42,042 nt of DNA from Spirochaetaceae bacterium (GCA_017614995.1 JAGAAX010000051.1:1-42042); one strand, 5' to 3'. Positions 24,462 through 33,932 are shown, counted from the stretch's first letter. Notes: a model not told the origin generated them from the sequence alone. A program made the numbers and translations.

Positions 24462-25940
24462 TTATTCTGCTCCCTCTGCCTGTTCTGTTTTGTTTGAATT
24501 GAAGTAATATGCATTTTCAGCCGTTATCTCTTCAAAGCCGGCTTGGTCAAAAGCTGCCTTATACTGCCTGTATAATTCCGGATTGATTAGAACAACAATT
24601 ACAGGCGGCTGATCTTTGATGTACTTATCAAGAAAATTGCGCATGTCGGCACGCGTTGTAGCTGCAAATTTTTCGTTGTAGTCATAGCAGATTTCGGTGT
24701 TGCCGTTAATCCACCAGCCGTGCGGAATGGAAATAACGCTGCCCGCCGTTTCATGCTCGTAAAGCTCGTCAAAACGGTTTCTTCTGATAATTCTGTTGAT
24801 AATCTCATCGCCTTCGGCTGTTTCAGGCGGAATGCTTGCGTACAAAGCTTCAAGAGCCTTTTCTGCAAACAAAAGCGCCTTCTGCGGCGTTGTTCCGTCT
24901 GGCTGAAGCATTGTAGCGTAATGCGTCCATCTGCCGGTGCGGCGGCTTAAAGAGCAGTCAACGCTGACGTAGTTTTCTTCCGGAATGTTCAGACCGCTCT
25001 GGAGCATTGTGCGGCTGAAAAGGCTGTGAGGCTGTGCTGTTATAGAGCTGAGCAAATCTGCCGCATAAATTGATTCTGTGTCATAGTCGGTGTCTATGCC
25101 GCGGTAAAGTACGTTTACGCTTGCAAAAGCCTCTGAAAGCTGAGGATGCGGCATAACCAGAAGCCGCGGCTTTTCAACAGGCTTAAGCGTATACTGTTCA
25201 CGCTTTTTCCACGGGTTTTTGCCTTTTTTCCAAGAGCCGTAGATTTTGTTTACCAGCTTGTAAATCTTGTCAGGGTCTACATCGCCGGAAACAAAAATTG
25301 CCGAGTTATTCGGTATAAAGTAGTTTTTCTGAATTTCTTTAAGCTGTGCGATTGTGGCATTTGCAACAACATCAGGTGCGCCTGCTGCCTGCATTGCCCA
25401 TGGTTCTTCTGGATAACATGCCGCCGCAATTGCATAAGACACCATGTAAGAAGGTTCTGCAAAATTGCCGTTTATCTCTGAAAGCACAACCTTTTTTTCA
25501 GCTTCAAATTCCTTTTTGTTTAAGAGCGGCGTTCTTATTGCGCTGTTCCAGAATTCAAGTCCTTCCTGCACGCGGTCAGAAGGAACCGTAAAAAAATAGT
25601 TGATATGCTCTGTGCCGGTTGTTCCGTTGTATGATGAAACACCAAGCTTTTGAATTGCCTGCTGCATAGCTTCAGATGTCTTATATTTGCTGTTGCCCTT
25701 AAACATCATGTGCTCATAAAGATGGAACAGACCGGCATTTTCAGGTGTGTGTGCTATTGCGCCGCCGCGCACTACAATCTCAATTGTTGCAAGCGGAACA
25801 ATGTGATTTTCTGCGACAAACAGTTCAAGTCCGTTTTTCAGTGTGTAGTGGTGCAGTGTTTTTATCGGTGTCTGTTCTGCAAACAGACTTACGGAAATCA
25901 CCATGAAAAAGGTCATGATGAATAAAGCTGATTTTTTCAT
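24462..25940 (-). CDS. M16 zinc metallopeptidase, catalytic subunit
   Basis: A 492-aa exported peptidase (signal peptide MKKSALFIMTFFMVISVSLFA). The inverted zinc motif HLYEH is at residues 73-77 in the context NAGLFHLYEHMMFKG, and a downstream Glu in KKEFEAEKKVVLSE supplies the third ligand. Family members such as pitrilysin, insulysin and PqqF-like proteins degrade peptides. The start is set at ATG 25940 with a strong ggggag ribosome site; an earlier frame start at 25970 has none. It is transcribed divergently from the second chemoreceptor and is the first gene of a two-gene operon. Confidence 0.9.
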   Translation of the reverse strand: MKKSALFIMTFFMVISVSLFAEQTPIKTLHHYTLKNGLELFVAENHIVPLATIEIVVRGGAIAHTPENAGLFHLYEHMMFKGNSKYKTSEAMQQAIQKLGVSSYNGTTGTEHINYFFTVPSDRVQEGLEFWNSAIRTPLLNKKEFEAEKKVVLSEINGNFAEPSYMVSYAIAAACYPEEPWAMQAAGAPDVVANATIAQLKEIQKNYFIPNNSAIFVSGDVDPDKIYKLVNKIYGSWKKGKNPWKKREQYTLKPVEKPRLLVMPHPQLSEAFASVNVLYRGIDTDYDTESIYAADLLSSITAQPHSLFSRTMLQSGLNIPEENYVSVDCSLSRRTGRWTHYATMLQPDGTTPQKALLFAEKALEALYASIPPETAEGDEIINRIIRRNRFDELYEHETAGSVISIPHGWWINGNTEICYDYNEKFAATTRADMRNFLDKYIKDQPPVIVVLINPELYRQYKAAFDQAGFEEITAENAYYFNSNKTEQAEGAE

Positions 25941-25980
25941 AAATCTCCCCTGTGAAACAGATTTTTTCAATGTGCCTTAT

Positions 25981-26009
25981 GACATACCATGAAAGGAACA
26001 AAATATCAA
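25981..26009 (-). promoter_or_regulatory. Promoter of the M16 operon, overlapping the receptor start
   Basis: Minus strand: TTGATA (26009-26004), a 17-nt spacer, TATGTC (25986-25981), giving a leader of about 35 nt with its own ribosome site. It overlaps the first codons of the divergent chemoreceptor if that starts at 25989. Confidence 0.5.
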
Positions 26010-27986
26010 CACAAAGCAAAAATGGAGTTTTTTGGGCTATTAAAAAAAATTGTAGTATTATTCGCAATAGTGGTGTATAATTTCGGTATGTCGATTTACC
26101 TTAGTTATTTATTAATATTAAGTTTAACGTCTACATGGACGTATTTTTTGGTTCGTGGTTTTGATTATGCTTTTATTTATCGTGACCTTGCGAATATGTG
26201 GAACGGTATTTTTACACCGCTGATGATTCTTGTTTTCTTTGTCGGAAGTGCGGCTATTATAGGATATTATTTTATAAAGCCCTTTGACGATGTAGTAACC
26301 AAAATCCGTAAGCGGAACGAAATGCCTACAGCCGAAGAAAAAGCCAAGGCACTCAGCGGATACCGTAAAGTTGTAGCCATTCTTTTTTCGATTAACTTTT
26401 TCGGATTTTTCGTCGGTCAGATGATAATCGGTATTATAAGAAGCAGAAGCAATGTAGGCTATGATTCTACTATTCATACTGTTGCAACTACAATACACTC
26501 GCTTGCAGCAGGTGCAATGGCGGCAGGTATTGAATCGCTGAGCTTTAACGAAATTTTAGCTCCGTACAGACGCCTGCTTCAAGTGCATACTGTTGAATCT
26601 TTTGAAAAACAGAAAGCAGTGCGCTTTGCCTCATCTACATTTACGCTGTTTGTAACTTCTATGCTTTACGCATGTGCAAATATGTCGGTTGTTCCGTTCG
26701 GACTTCTTTTTCAGCTTCAGACTGGTGCAGTAACCAACGCGCTCAACACTTATCTTAGAGAAACATGTATTGCGGCTGCTTTTGCGTTTATTCCGCCGTT
26801 CGTTATGATGCGCGTAGTTCTCAACGGCTTTTCAAAGCGAATCGACACAAATATTGCACGTGTGCTTGATATTGCAAACGACGGTGACCTTACAAGCCGC
26901 CTGAACCTTGCGATGCTTGACGACTATGGTAAACTTTCAGGCTCTATAAACGTTTTGATTAAGCAGCTTTCTTTGATGTTCAAAGACTTGAAAAGCGACA
27001 CAGACGTTGTTGCAGAAACTTCAGATACATTGTCAGAAGTAACAAATTCTGCGCAGAACGCGCTTTCTGATATGATTAGCACTTTCAAAAGTATTGATTC
27101 TGACAGTAAGGCACGAAATCAGCTTATTTCTGATGCGGATAAAGACGTTGACGATTTGATTCATGACGTTGAAGTTGTTAAAAAGCACATCATGGAGCAG
27201 TCAAGTGCCATTCAGCAGAACTCTGCTTCAATCACGCAGATGTCTTCTAATATTGGTTCTGTTGCTGAAATGACGATAAAGGCTGAAGAGGTTTCAGTTG
27301 CTCTTTCTGATTCAAGCTCTAAGGGTAGCAGCGCTATTAACACTGCCATCACATCGATTGAGCAGATTCAGTCAATGTCACATGAAGTTCAGGACATTGT
27401 TAAGGTTATTCAGAAAATTGCGTCTCAGACCAACCTGCTTTCTATGAACGCGGCAATCGAAGCTGCACACGCCGGTGCAATGGGTCAGGGTTTTGCCGTT
27501 GTTGCTGATGAAGTCCGCTCTCTTGCAAGTTCTTCTGCAAAAAGTGCCCGCGATATTCAGGAATACATCAAAGAAATGGTTGAAAAGATTGACGGTGGTG
27601 TAGAAGCTATTGCAATTGCAGGCCGTTCTTTCAGAGAAATCGCGGAAAATGTAGAGCAGAACAATGCTCTTATCAAGACAATTTCTTCTGCAATGGAAGA
27701 GCAGAAAATCGGTGCTTCTGAAACACTGAATACAACAACAGACATGGTTAATGCTATTCAGGCTATCAAAGATTTGACCGAGCACGAAAGTGTACGTGCT
27801 GCAAGCGTTAGAAAAATGATGAAAGACGTTGTTTCTTCTTCTGAAGCAGCAGTTCAGCTTGTCAACGAAGGTGTTCAGGCATCTGAAGTTATGGGTTCTG
27901 CAATTGAACAGGTTGTTGACAGTGTAGAATCTAACCGCCGCGCCGTCAGCTCTATGAACGATGCTGTAAAGAAATTTAAGGTATAA
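25989..27986 (+). CDS. Methyl-accepting chemotaxis protein with a multi-helix membrane domain
   Basis: A 665-aa receptor whose N-terminal part (about residues 20-285) holds roughly six membrane helices and little periplasmic sequence, so it probably senses within the membrane or from the cytoplasm. A HAMP-like stretch (about 290-340) leads to the signalling domain with tip sequence [20 protein letters not shown] and GQGFAVVADEVRSLA. No CheR-binding tail is seen. The start is uncertain: ATG 25989 and ATG 26022 lack ribosome sites; the M16 promoter overlaps the first, which slightly favours 26022. A terminator follows at 28047. Confidence 0.87.
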   Translation: MKGTKYQHKAKMEFFGLLKKIVVLFAIVVYNFGMSIYLSYLLILSLTSTWTYFLVRGFDYAFIYRDLANMWNGIFTPLMILVFFVGSAAIIGYYFIKPFDDVVTKIRKRNEMPTAEEKAKALSGYRKVVAILFSINFFGFFVGQMIIGIIRSRSNVGYDSTIHTVATTIHSLAAGAMAAGIESLSFNEILAPYRRLLQVHTVESFEKQKAVRFASSTFTLFVTSMLYACANMSVVPFGLLFQLQTGAVTNALNTYLRETCIAAAFAFIPPFVMMRVVLNGFSKRIDTNIARVLDIANDGDLTSRLNLAMLDDYGKLSGSINVLIKQLSLMFKDLKSDTDVVAETSDTLSEVTNSAQNALSDMISTFKSIDSDSKARNQLISDADKDVDDLIHDVEVVKKHIMEQSSAIQQNSASITQMSSNIGSVAEMTIKAEEVSVALSDSSSKGSSAINTAITSIEQIQSMSHEVQDIVKVIQKIASQTNLLSMNAAIEAAHAGAMGQGFAVVADEVRSLASSSAKSARDIQEYIKEMVEKIDGGVEAIAIAGRSFREIAENVEQNNALIKTISSAMEEQKIGASETLNTTTDMVNAIQAIKDLTEHESVRAASVRKMMKDVVSSSEAAVQLVNEGVQASEVMGSAIEQVVDSVESNRRAVSSMNDAVKKFKV

Positions 27987-27993
27987 ACGACCT

Positions 27994-28018
27994 GTTCGGA
28001 AAACTGATGTTTCCGAAC
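27994..28018 (+). promoter_or_regulatory. Hairpin directly after the second chemoreceptor
   Basis: GTTCGGAAA (27994-28002) pairs with TTTCCGAAC (28010-28018), 9 bp, 8 nt past the stop codon. It has no T-run; with the terminator at 28047 it may protect the 3' end of the mRNA. Confidence 0.5.
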
Positions 28019-28046
28019 ACGTCTAATCACAATTTGCAAGTTTTGC

Positions 28047-28076
28047 GCCCTGCTGTTTCCGGCAGGGCTTTTTTTT
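28047..28076 (+). terminator. Rho-independent terminator
   Basis: GCCCTGC (28047-28053) pairs with GCAGGGC (28062-28068), followed by eight T. It ends the second chemoreceptor transcript. Confidence 0.85.
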
Positions 28077-28148
28077 GCCTCAAAGATATCAGCCACACAA
28101 TAACGAAAAAAAACGGTGTAAAATTCCAACCATAAGTGTTTTTCTCTA

Positions 28149-28177
28149 TGTACATATACAAATTATTTTAATAGATT
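28149..28177 (+). promoter_or_regulatory. Candidate leaderless-type promoter for the MATE gene
   Basis: TGTACA (28149-28154), a 17-nt spacer, TAGATT (28172-28177), then 6 nt to ATG 28184. Both boxes match consensus at four of six bases, so this is moderate, but the spacing equals that at 2399-2434. Confidence 0.4.
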
Positions 28178-28183
28178 CGACTT

Positions 28184-29521
28184 ATGAGTGTTCAAGACAT
28201 GACCGTCGGCAGCCCGACAAAGCATTTATTGACTTTTGCACTGCCACTTTTGTGCGGCAACCTTTTTCAGCAGTTTTACAACATGGTTGATTCTGTTGTT
28301 GTCGGTCGTTTTGTGGGTGCAAATGCGCTTGCCGCAGTCGGTGCATGCGGTTCTTTAGGCTTTCTCTTCTTTTCGCTAAGTTCGGGGCTTGCACTCGGCA
28401 TCGGCATTATTGTCTCGCAGTATTTTGGTGCAGGCGACGAAAAGAGTGTGCGCACAATGATTGCAAATTCAATCTATGTTCTGCTCTCTGCTGTAATTGT
28501 TGTCAGCACTGTCGCCGTAGTTTTTGCGCCGGCAATATTGCGCTTTCTTAAAACCCCGGACGAAATAATCAGCAACTCGACAATTTATCTTAGAATTACC
28601 GGCGGCGGAATGATTTTCATAACCCTGTATAATGGAATTTCCGCAATTCTAAGGGCTTTGGGTGATTCAAAAACGCCTTTGTACTTTTTGGTTTTATCTT
28701 CGATAGCGAATATAATTCTTGATTTGGTTTTTGTCGTGCTTTTAAATTGGGGTGTTGCAGGCGTCGCCGTTGCAACCGTAATTGCGCAGACTATAAGCGC
28801 AATAGCCTGTCTTGTTTTTTCAATCAAGAAAATCAGCTATTTCCGTCTTGCAAAATGTGAACTGAAGCCGAACTGGCGTTTCGTGGGGCTTGCCTTCAAG
28901 CTCGGCATTCCTATTGCGCTTCAGAATTCGCTTATTGCAATTTCGTGCGTTGTGCTTCAGTCTGTGGTCAACAGTTTCGGCGCGCTTGCAGTTGCGGCTT
29001 TTACCATAACAAACAGAATCGAAATGCTTGTTCAGCAGCCTTACGGCTCGCTCGGCATGGCGACAAGCACTTTTTCAGGCCAGAACATAGGGGCGCACAA
29101 ACTTGAGCGCGTAAACCAGGGCTTGGCGCGCGGCACGCTTATGGCATTTATTTTCAGCGCGCTGATGCTGCCAATAATGTATGTTTTCGGGCACGCAATT
29201 TGCAGCATTTTCGTCAAGGACGAAGATGTTATTGCAATCGGCATGAAAGCACTGCGCATTACGTCGTGGTGCTATTTCCCGCTTGGAATGATTTATGTGC
29301 CGCGCGGGCTTTTGAACGGCGCAGGCGACACAACCTTTTCCATGATAAACGGAATAACGGAAGTAATCTGCCGCGTTTCGCTCTCGCTTATACTGACAAA
29401 AATCGCGTTTATTGGCATCTGGGGCATTTGGGCAACAAACGGCGCAACCTGGACACTGACCGCAGTTGTCTGTGTAATCAGATATTTCAGCGGCGTATGG
29501 AAGCGCAAAGGTTTAACTTAA
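28184..29521 (+). CDS. MATE family multidrug/metabolite exporter
   Basis: A 445-aa inner-membrane transporter with about 12 helices. The N-terminus (MTVGSPTKHLLTFALPLLCGNLFQQFYNMVDSVVVGRFVG in sequence order) is typical of NorM/DinF-type MATE proteins, with the conserved ALAAVGACGS stretch in helix 2 and PLGMIYVPRGLLNGAGDT in the second half. MATE proteins export drugs or cell-wall precursors in exchange for Na+ or H+. The substrate is not known. The ATG at 28184 has no ribosome site. It is followed after 56 nt by the HAD gene. Confidence 0.9.
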   Translation: MSVQDMTVGSPTKHLLTFALPLLCGNLFQQFYNMVDSVVVGRFVGANALAAVGACGSLGFLFFSLSSGLALGIGIIVSQYFGAGDEKSVRTMIANSIYVLLSAVIVVSTVAVVFAPAILRFLKTPDEIISNSTIYLRITGGGMIFITLYNGISAILRALGDSKTPLYFLVLSSIANIILDLVFVVLLNWGVAGVAVATVIAQTISAIACLVFSIKKISYFRLAKCELKPNWRFVGLAFKLGIPIALQNSLIAISCVVLQSVVNSFGALAVAAFTITNRIEMLVQQPYGSLGMATSTFSGQNIGAHKLERVNQGLARGTLMAFIFSALMLPIMYVFGHAICSIFVKDEDVIAIGMKALRITSWCYFPLGMIYVPRGLLNGAGDTTFSMINGITEVICRVSLSLILTKIAFIGIWGIWATNGATWTLTAVVCVIRYFSGVWKRKGLT

Positions 29522-29539
29522 TTTTGAAGCGCCGCGCTG

Positions 29540-29568
29540 TTTTCAAAAATCTAAAATCAGTGTATAAC
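29540..29568 (+). promoter_or_regulatory. Candidate leaderless-type promoter for the HAD gene
   Basis: TTTTCA (29540-29545), a 17-nt spacer, TATAAC (29563-29568), then 9 nt to ATG 29578. No ribosome site is present before the ATG. Confidence 0.45.
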
Positions 29569-29577
29569 TGACATACT

Positions 29578-30234
29578 ATGAAAAATTATTATTTCTTTGA
29601 TTTAGACGGAACTTTGACAGACCCTGCACTTGGAATTACAAATTCTTTCAAGAACGCATTCCGCCATTTCGGCATGGAAATTCCGTCTTACGAAAAGCTC
29701 TGCACGTTTATCGGGCCGCCGCTTGTTACCACTTTTAAGAAAGAGCTTAACTTTGACGACGAAAAGACAAGCGAAGGCATAAAAGCCTACCGCGAATATT
29801 TCAGCACAAAAGGCATTTTTGAAAACAAAGTCTACGACGGCATTCCGCAATTATTGAAAAATCTGAAAGCCAGAGACAAAACACTTGTTGTGGCAACATC
29901 AAAACCGGAAGAATTTGCTGTCAAAATTATTGACTACTTCGGTTTAAGTGAATATTTTACATACGTTTGCGGAAGCTGCATGGACGAAACACGCTCAACA
30001 AAGGGTGAAGTTATAAAATATGCCCTCGGCTTGTGCGGAATATATGAAGCCCAAAAAGGGCAGGTGCTGATGGTCGGCGACAGAAGCCACGATATAATCG
30101 GCGCAAAAGAAAACGGCATTGAAAGCTGCGGCGTTTTGTTCGGCTACGGCTCAAGAGAAGAGCTTGAAACTGCCGGTGCAGACTATATTGCTGAATCTGT
30201 AACAGCGCTTGACGAATTATCCTGCCGCATATAA
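29578..30234 (+). CDS. HAD family phosphatase, phosphoglycolate phosphatase-like
   Basis: A 218-aa cytoplasmic HAD hydrolase. Motif I FFDLDGTLTD (residues 5-14) holds the nucleophile Asp, motif II is VVATSKP near residue 101, and motif IV is GDRSHDIIGAKENG near residue 165. The alpha-helical cap between motifs I and II is of the Gph type. It may remove phosphoglycolate or a sugar phosphate. The uxaC ATG lies 9 nt after its stop, but uxaC has its own promoter-like sequence inside the end of this gene. Confidence 0.87.
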   Translation: MKNYYFFDLDGTLTDPALGITNSFKNAFRHFGMEIPSYEKLCTFIGPPLVTTFKKELNFDDEKTSEGIKAYREYFSTKGIFENKVYDGIPQLLKNLKARDKTLVVATSKPEEFAVKIIDYFGLSEYFTYVCGSCMDETRSTKGEVIKYALGLCGIYEAQKGQVLMVGDRSHDIIGAKENGIESCGVLFGYGSREELETAGADYIAESVTALDELSCRI

Positions 30235-30235
30235 T
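30209..30235 (+). promoter_or_regulatory. Leaderless-type promoter for uxaC
   Basis: TTGACG (30209-30214), a 15-nt spacer, perfect TATAAT (30230-30235), then 8 nt to ATG 30244. The spacer is short for sigma-70; the -10 box is exact. It lies in the last codons of the HAD gene. Confidence 0.5.
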
Positions 30236-30243
30236 CTCTGATT

Positions 30244-31686
30244 ATGAAAACATTTATGGACAGCAATTTTCTGCTGAAAACTCCGGCCGCACAGACTCTT
30301 TATCATGAATGTGCAAAAAATCAGCCGGTCTGGGACTACCACTGCCACTTAAGCCCGAAAGACATAGCCGAAAACAGACGTTTCAACAATTTAACTGAGC
30401 TTTGGCTTGAGGGCGACCATTACAAATGGCGGCAGATGCGCACATTCGGTTTTGAAGAAGCGCTTATAACCGGCAGCGCCGACCCTTACGACAAATTCTG
30501 CGCATGGGCAAAGACAATCGAAAACCTTATCGGAAATCCGCTTTATCACTGGACACATCTTGAGCTTCAGCGTTATTTCAGTATAACAGAGCCGCTCACT
30601 TCAAAATCGGCAGAGCGCATCTGGAAAAATGCAAACGAGCAGATTGCAAACCCTGATTTTTGCGTAAAAACCATTTTTAAGAATATGAACATTTTCGGCG
30701 TGGGCACAACTGACGACCCTGTTGATGAGCTTGAGTACCATAAGGCCGTAAAAGACGGAAAAGCAAAAATCGGCAGCATAGCAACAAAGGTTGCGCCGTC
30801 TTTCAGACCGGACAACGCTTTGAACGCGCTTGCGCCCGGTTTTGCAGATTACATCAAAAAGCTTGAGGCCGTTAGCGGCGTAAAGATTTCTGCTGTAGAC
30901 GATGTTCTTAAAGCACTTGAAAACCGGCTTGATTATTTTGTCGCAGCCGGCTGTGTAGCTTCTGACCATGGAATTTCGGTTATGCCTTTATGCGCAGCTG
31001 TAAACGACAAAGACGCGCGCAAGGCTGAAAAAGAAGCCGCTGAACGCGCTCTTAAAAATGCGCTTGAAGGCAAGACTGTAGCCGAAAAAGACGCAGCCGC
31101 CTATCAGGCTTATCTGCTTGCAGGGCTTGCACCGCTTTATTACAAGCGCGGCATCGTTGTTCAGCTTCATGCACAGGCAATACGCGACAACAACCCGAAA
31201 GCGTTTGCTGCTCTTGGTGCAAACACTGGCTTTGACGCAAGTCACGACGCTGATTTTGCTTTTGCACTGTCGCGGCTGCTTGCACGCATGAATGAGAAGA
31301 ATATGCCGAAAACAATTGTCTATTCGCTCAACCCGAAAGACTATTACTCTTTGGGCACGCTCATCGGCTGTTTTCAGGGCGGCATAAAAGGGCGTATGCA
31401 GTTCGGTTCAGCATGGTGGTTCTGCGACCACCGCGACGGCATGACAGAACAGCTAAAGACGCTCGGCAACTTGGGCATGATTTCAACTTCTGTGGGTATG
31501 CTGACAGACAGCCGCAGTTTCTTGTCTTACCCGCGCCACGAATACTACAGGCGCATTTTGTGCAACCTTTTCGGCACATGGGTAGAAGACGGCGAGTACC
31601 CGGCAGACATAGAACAGCTTAAACAGATAGTTAAAGACATCTGCTTTGAAAATGCAAAGAACTATTTTTCGCCGGATATAAAATGA
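30244..31686 (+). CDS. uxaC: Glucuronate isomerase (uronate isomerase)
   Basis: A 480-aa cytoplasmic enzyme that converts D-glucuronate to D-fructuronate and D-galacturonate to D-tagaturonate, the first step of uronate breakdown. The amidohydrolase-like N-terminus PVWDYHCHLSPKDIAENRRF carries the HxH metal-site pattern, and EKNMPKTIVYSLNPKDYY and QFGSAWWFCDHRDGMTEQL are typical of UxaC. The length agrees with the family (about 470 aa). No other uronate gene (uxaA, uxaB, kdgK) is adjacent. It suggests growth on pectin or glucuronide sugars. Confidence 0.93.
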   Translation: MKTFMDSNFLLKTPAAQTLYHECAKNQPVWDYHCHLSPKDIAENRRFNNLTELWLEGDHYKWRQMRTFGFEEALITGSADPYDKFCAWAKTIENLIGNPLYHWTHLELQRYFSITEPLTSKSAERIWKNANEQIANPDFCVKTIFKNMNIFGVGTTDDPVDELEYHKAVKDGKAKIGSIATKVAPSFRPDNALNALAPGFADYIKKLEAVSGVKISAVDDVLKALENRLDYFVAAGCVASDHGISVMPLCAAVNDKDARKAEKEAAERALKNALEGKTVAEKDAAAYQAYLLAGLAPLYYKRGIVVQLHAQAIRDNNPKAFAALGANTGFDASHDADFAFALSRLLARMNEKNMPKTIVYSLNPKDYYSLGTLIGCFQGGIKGRMQFGSAWWFCDHRDGMTEQLKTLGNLGMISTSVGMLTDSRSFLSYPRHEYYRRILCNLFGTWVEDGEYPADIEQLKQIVKDICFENAKNYFSPDIK

Positions 31687-31715
31687 AATGGCGTCTTTCC
31701 ATTGCATTTTATTAT
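31681..31715 (+). terminator. Weak terminator after uxaC
   Basis: AAATGAAATGG (31681-31691) pairs with CCATTGCATTT (31699-31709) with one mismatch, followed by a T- and A-rich stretch. The uxaC stop codon is in the left arm. Confidence 0.45.
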
Positions 31716-31798
31716 TATAATTGATATATTTTTAGCCATAATTGAATTAAACATAGTTCGGTACGTTTAGTGCCGGCTTATATATTGGAGGTTTCCAC

Positions 31799-33067
31799 AT
31801 GATTAAGACCGTAAAGGATATCGATCTTACTGGCAAACGCATTGTAATGCGCGTTGATTTTAACGTTCCTATGAAAGATGGTGTTGTTCAGGACGACACA
31901 CGTATTATGGCTGCATTGCCAACCATTAAATATATTCTTGAACAGAAGCCGCGTTCTTTGGTTCTGATGAGCCACTTGGGAGACCCGAAAAAAGACGTAA
32001 AGAAAGCTCAGGAAAAAGCAGAAAAAGCTGGAAAAACATGGACTGATGCAGATACAGAAAACTTCATCAACGGCAAAAACCGCATGGCTCCAGTTGTAAA
32101 ATATTTTGCTGAAAAACTCGGACAGGAAGTTAAATTCCTTCCAGATGCACTCGGACAGAAAGCAGCAGTTGACGCTCTTCCAGAAGGCGGAGTTGCAATG
32201 CTTGAAAATACACGTTTCCACAAAGAAGAAACATCAAAAGATGCTGCTGAACGCGATGTTATGGCAAAAGAACTTGCTTCTTATGGCGACATCTTCGTAA
32301 ACGATGCATTCGGTACAGCACACCGTGACCAGGCTTCTACAGCTTCTATCGCTAAGTTTGTAAAAGTTAAGGTTGGCGGCTTCCTCATGGAAAAAGAAGT
32401 TAAATACATTGAACCAATGGTAACAAACCCAGCAAAACCAATGATTGCTATCATCGGCGGTGCAAAGGTTTCTTCAAAGATTGCCGTTCTCGAAAGCCTT
32501 CTTAAGAATGCTTCTGCCCTCATTATTGGCGGCGGTATGGCTTATACATTCCTCAAGGCACAGGGACACACAATCGGTAAGTCACTTGTTGAAGACGATT
32601 TCATTCAGACAGCAAAAGACCTGCTTGCAAAAGCTGCTGAAAAGAAAGTACGCATTGTGCTTCCTGTAGACCACATCGGTGCAGAAAGCTTTGGTGCAGA
32701 TGCAGCTGCTGTTGCTGTTAACGACATTGACATTCCAGACAACCTTATGGGTATGGATGTTGGTCCTAAGACACTTGATATCTACAAGAAAGAAATCCTC
32801 GGCGCTAAGTCAATTGTTTGGAACGGTCCTGTAGGCGTATTTGAATTTGAAGCATTCGCAAAAGGCACAGGCGAAGTTGCTAAACTTGTTGCAGAAGCAA
32901 CAGGCAAAGGTGCTATGAGCGTTGTAGGCGGCGGCGATTCAGTTGCAGCTGTTAACAAGTTCAACCTTGCTTCAAAGATGAGCCACGTTTCAACAGGCGG
33001 CGGTGCTTCACTTGAATTCCTTGAAGGCAAAACACTTCCTGGAATTGCATGCCTTGAAACAAAATAA
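31799..33067 (+). CDS. pgk: Phosphoglycerate kinase
   Basis: A 422-aa glycolytic enzyme that transfers phosphate from 1,3-bisphosphoglycerate to ADP. N-terminal [11 protein letters not shown], the DDTRI substrate loop, [40 protein letters not shown]-like [19 protein letters not shown], and the C-terminal nucleotide motif [10 protein letters not shown] are all present. A lysine-rich insert of about 30 residues follows MSHLGDP, as seen in several spirochaetes. The GGAGG ribosome site (31787-31791) is 7 nt before the ATG. tpiA follows after 30 nt in the same operon. Confidence 0.96.
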   Translation: MIKTVKDIDLTGKRIVMRVDFNVPMKDGVVQDDTRIMAALPTIKYILEQKPRSLVLMSHLGDPKKDVKKAQEKAEKAGKTWTDADTENFINGKNRMAPVVKYFAEKLGQEVKFLPDALGQKAAVDALPEGGVAMLENTRFHKEETSKDAAERDVMAKELASYGDIFVNDAFGTAHRDQASTASIAKFVKVKVGGFLMEKEVKYIEPMVTNPAKPMIAIIGGAKVSSKIAVLESLLKNASALIIGGGMAYTFLKAQGHTIGKSLVEDDFIQTAKDLLAKAAEKKVRIVLPVDHIGAESFGADAAAVAVNDIDIPDNLMGMDVGPKTLDIYKKEILGAKSIVWNGPVGVFEFEAFAKGTGEVAKLVAEATGKGAMSVVGGGDSVAAVNKFNLASKMSHVSTGGGASLEFLEGKTLPGIACLETK

Positions 33068-33097
33068 TTGAACTTTATAACATATTAGGAGAATAAA

Positions 33098-33847
33098 ATG
33101 GCACGAACACATTACATTGCCGGAAACTGGAAAATGAACACAAGCAAAGCAGAAGCTGTTGCTTTGGCAAAAGACTTGGTTGCCCAGCTCAAAGGCAAAA
33201 CAAACAAATTCATGATTGGTGTTCCTTTTGTATATCTTGATGCAGTTGCACAGGTTGTAAAAGGTTCAAATATCATTCTTGCTGCACAGGACTGTGCTGC
33301 TACAGGTAACGGCGCTCACACAGGTGAAGTTTCTTGCGAAATGCTCAAAGACATCGGCTGTACATGCGTTATCCTCGGCCACTCAGAACGCCGCCACGAA
33401 ATTGGTGAATCTGATGAACTCATCAACAAAAAAGTTCGCCGCGCTTTGGCACAGGGCATGGAAGTTGATCTTTGTATCGGTGAACTTCTTGCTGAACGCG
33501 AAGCTGGCGAAGCTGAACAGGTTTGTGCATTCCAGCTTTCAGCAGGTCTTGCCGGTGTAACAGCTGAACAGATGAAGAACGTAACAATCGCTTACGAACC
33601 TGTTTGGGCTATCGGTACAGGCAAAACAGCTACTCCAGAAGATGCAGAAGCAATCCACAAGTTCATCCGCGGTTATATTGCAAAGCTCTACAACCAGAAA
33701 GTTGCTGATGAAGTAATCATTCAGTACGGTGGTTCTATGAAAGCTTCTAACGCTAAAGAACTTCTTGCTCAGCCTGATATTGACGGCGGCTTGATTGGTG
33801 GTGCAGCACTTAAAGCAGAAACATTCGTTCCAATCTGCGAACTGTAA
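33098..33847 (+). CDS. tpiA: Triosephosphate isomerase
   Basis: A 249-aa TIM-barrel enzyme that interconverts dihydroxyacetone phosphate and glyceraldehyde-3-phosphate. The active-site motifs are complete: GNWKMN with the catalytic Lys, ILGHSERR with the catalytic His, AYEPVWAIGTGKTATP with the catalytic Glu, and the phosphate-binding IQYGGSMKASNAKEL. AGGAG lies 5-9 nt before the ATG. It is the second gene of the pgk-tpiA operon, ended by a strong terminator. Confidence 0.96.
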   Translation: MARTHYIAGNWKMNTSKAEAVALAKDLVAQLKGKTNKFMIGVPFVYLDAVAQVVKGSNIILAAQDCAATGNGAHTGEVSCEMLKDIGCTCVILGHSERRHEIGESDELINKKVRRALAQGMEVDLCIGELLAEREAGEAEQVCAFQLSAGLAGVTAEQMKNVTIAYEPVWAIGTGKTATPEDAEAIHKFIRGYIAKLYNQKVADEVIIQYGGSMKASNAKELLAQPDIDGGLIGGAALKAETFVPICEL

Positions 33848-33866
33848 TTGATGCTGCTTTAAAAGC

Positions 33867-33895
33867 AAAAGGCTGTCCATTGGGCAGCCTTTTTT
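33867..33895 (+). terminator. Rho-independent terminator of pgk-tpiA
   Basis: AAAAGGCTGTCC (33867-33878) pairs with GGGCAGCCTTTT (33882-33893) with one G-T pair and an ATT loop, followed by more T. Confidence 0.88.
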
Positions 33896-33932
33896 ATAAT
33901 TTATGGAAAAAAGTGAATCGGGAGAGGAAAAA

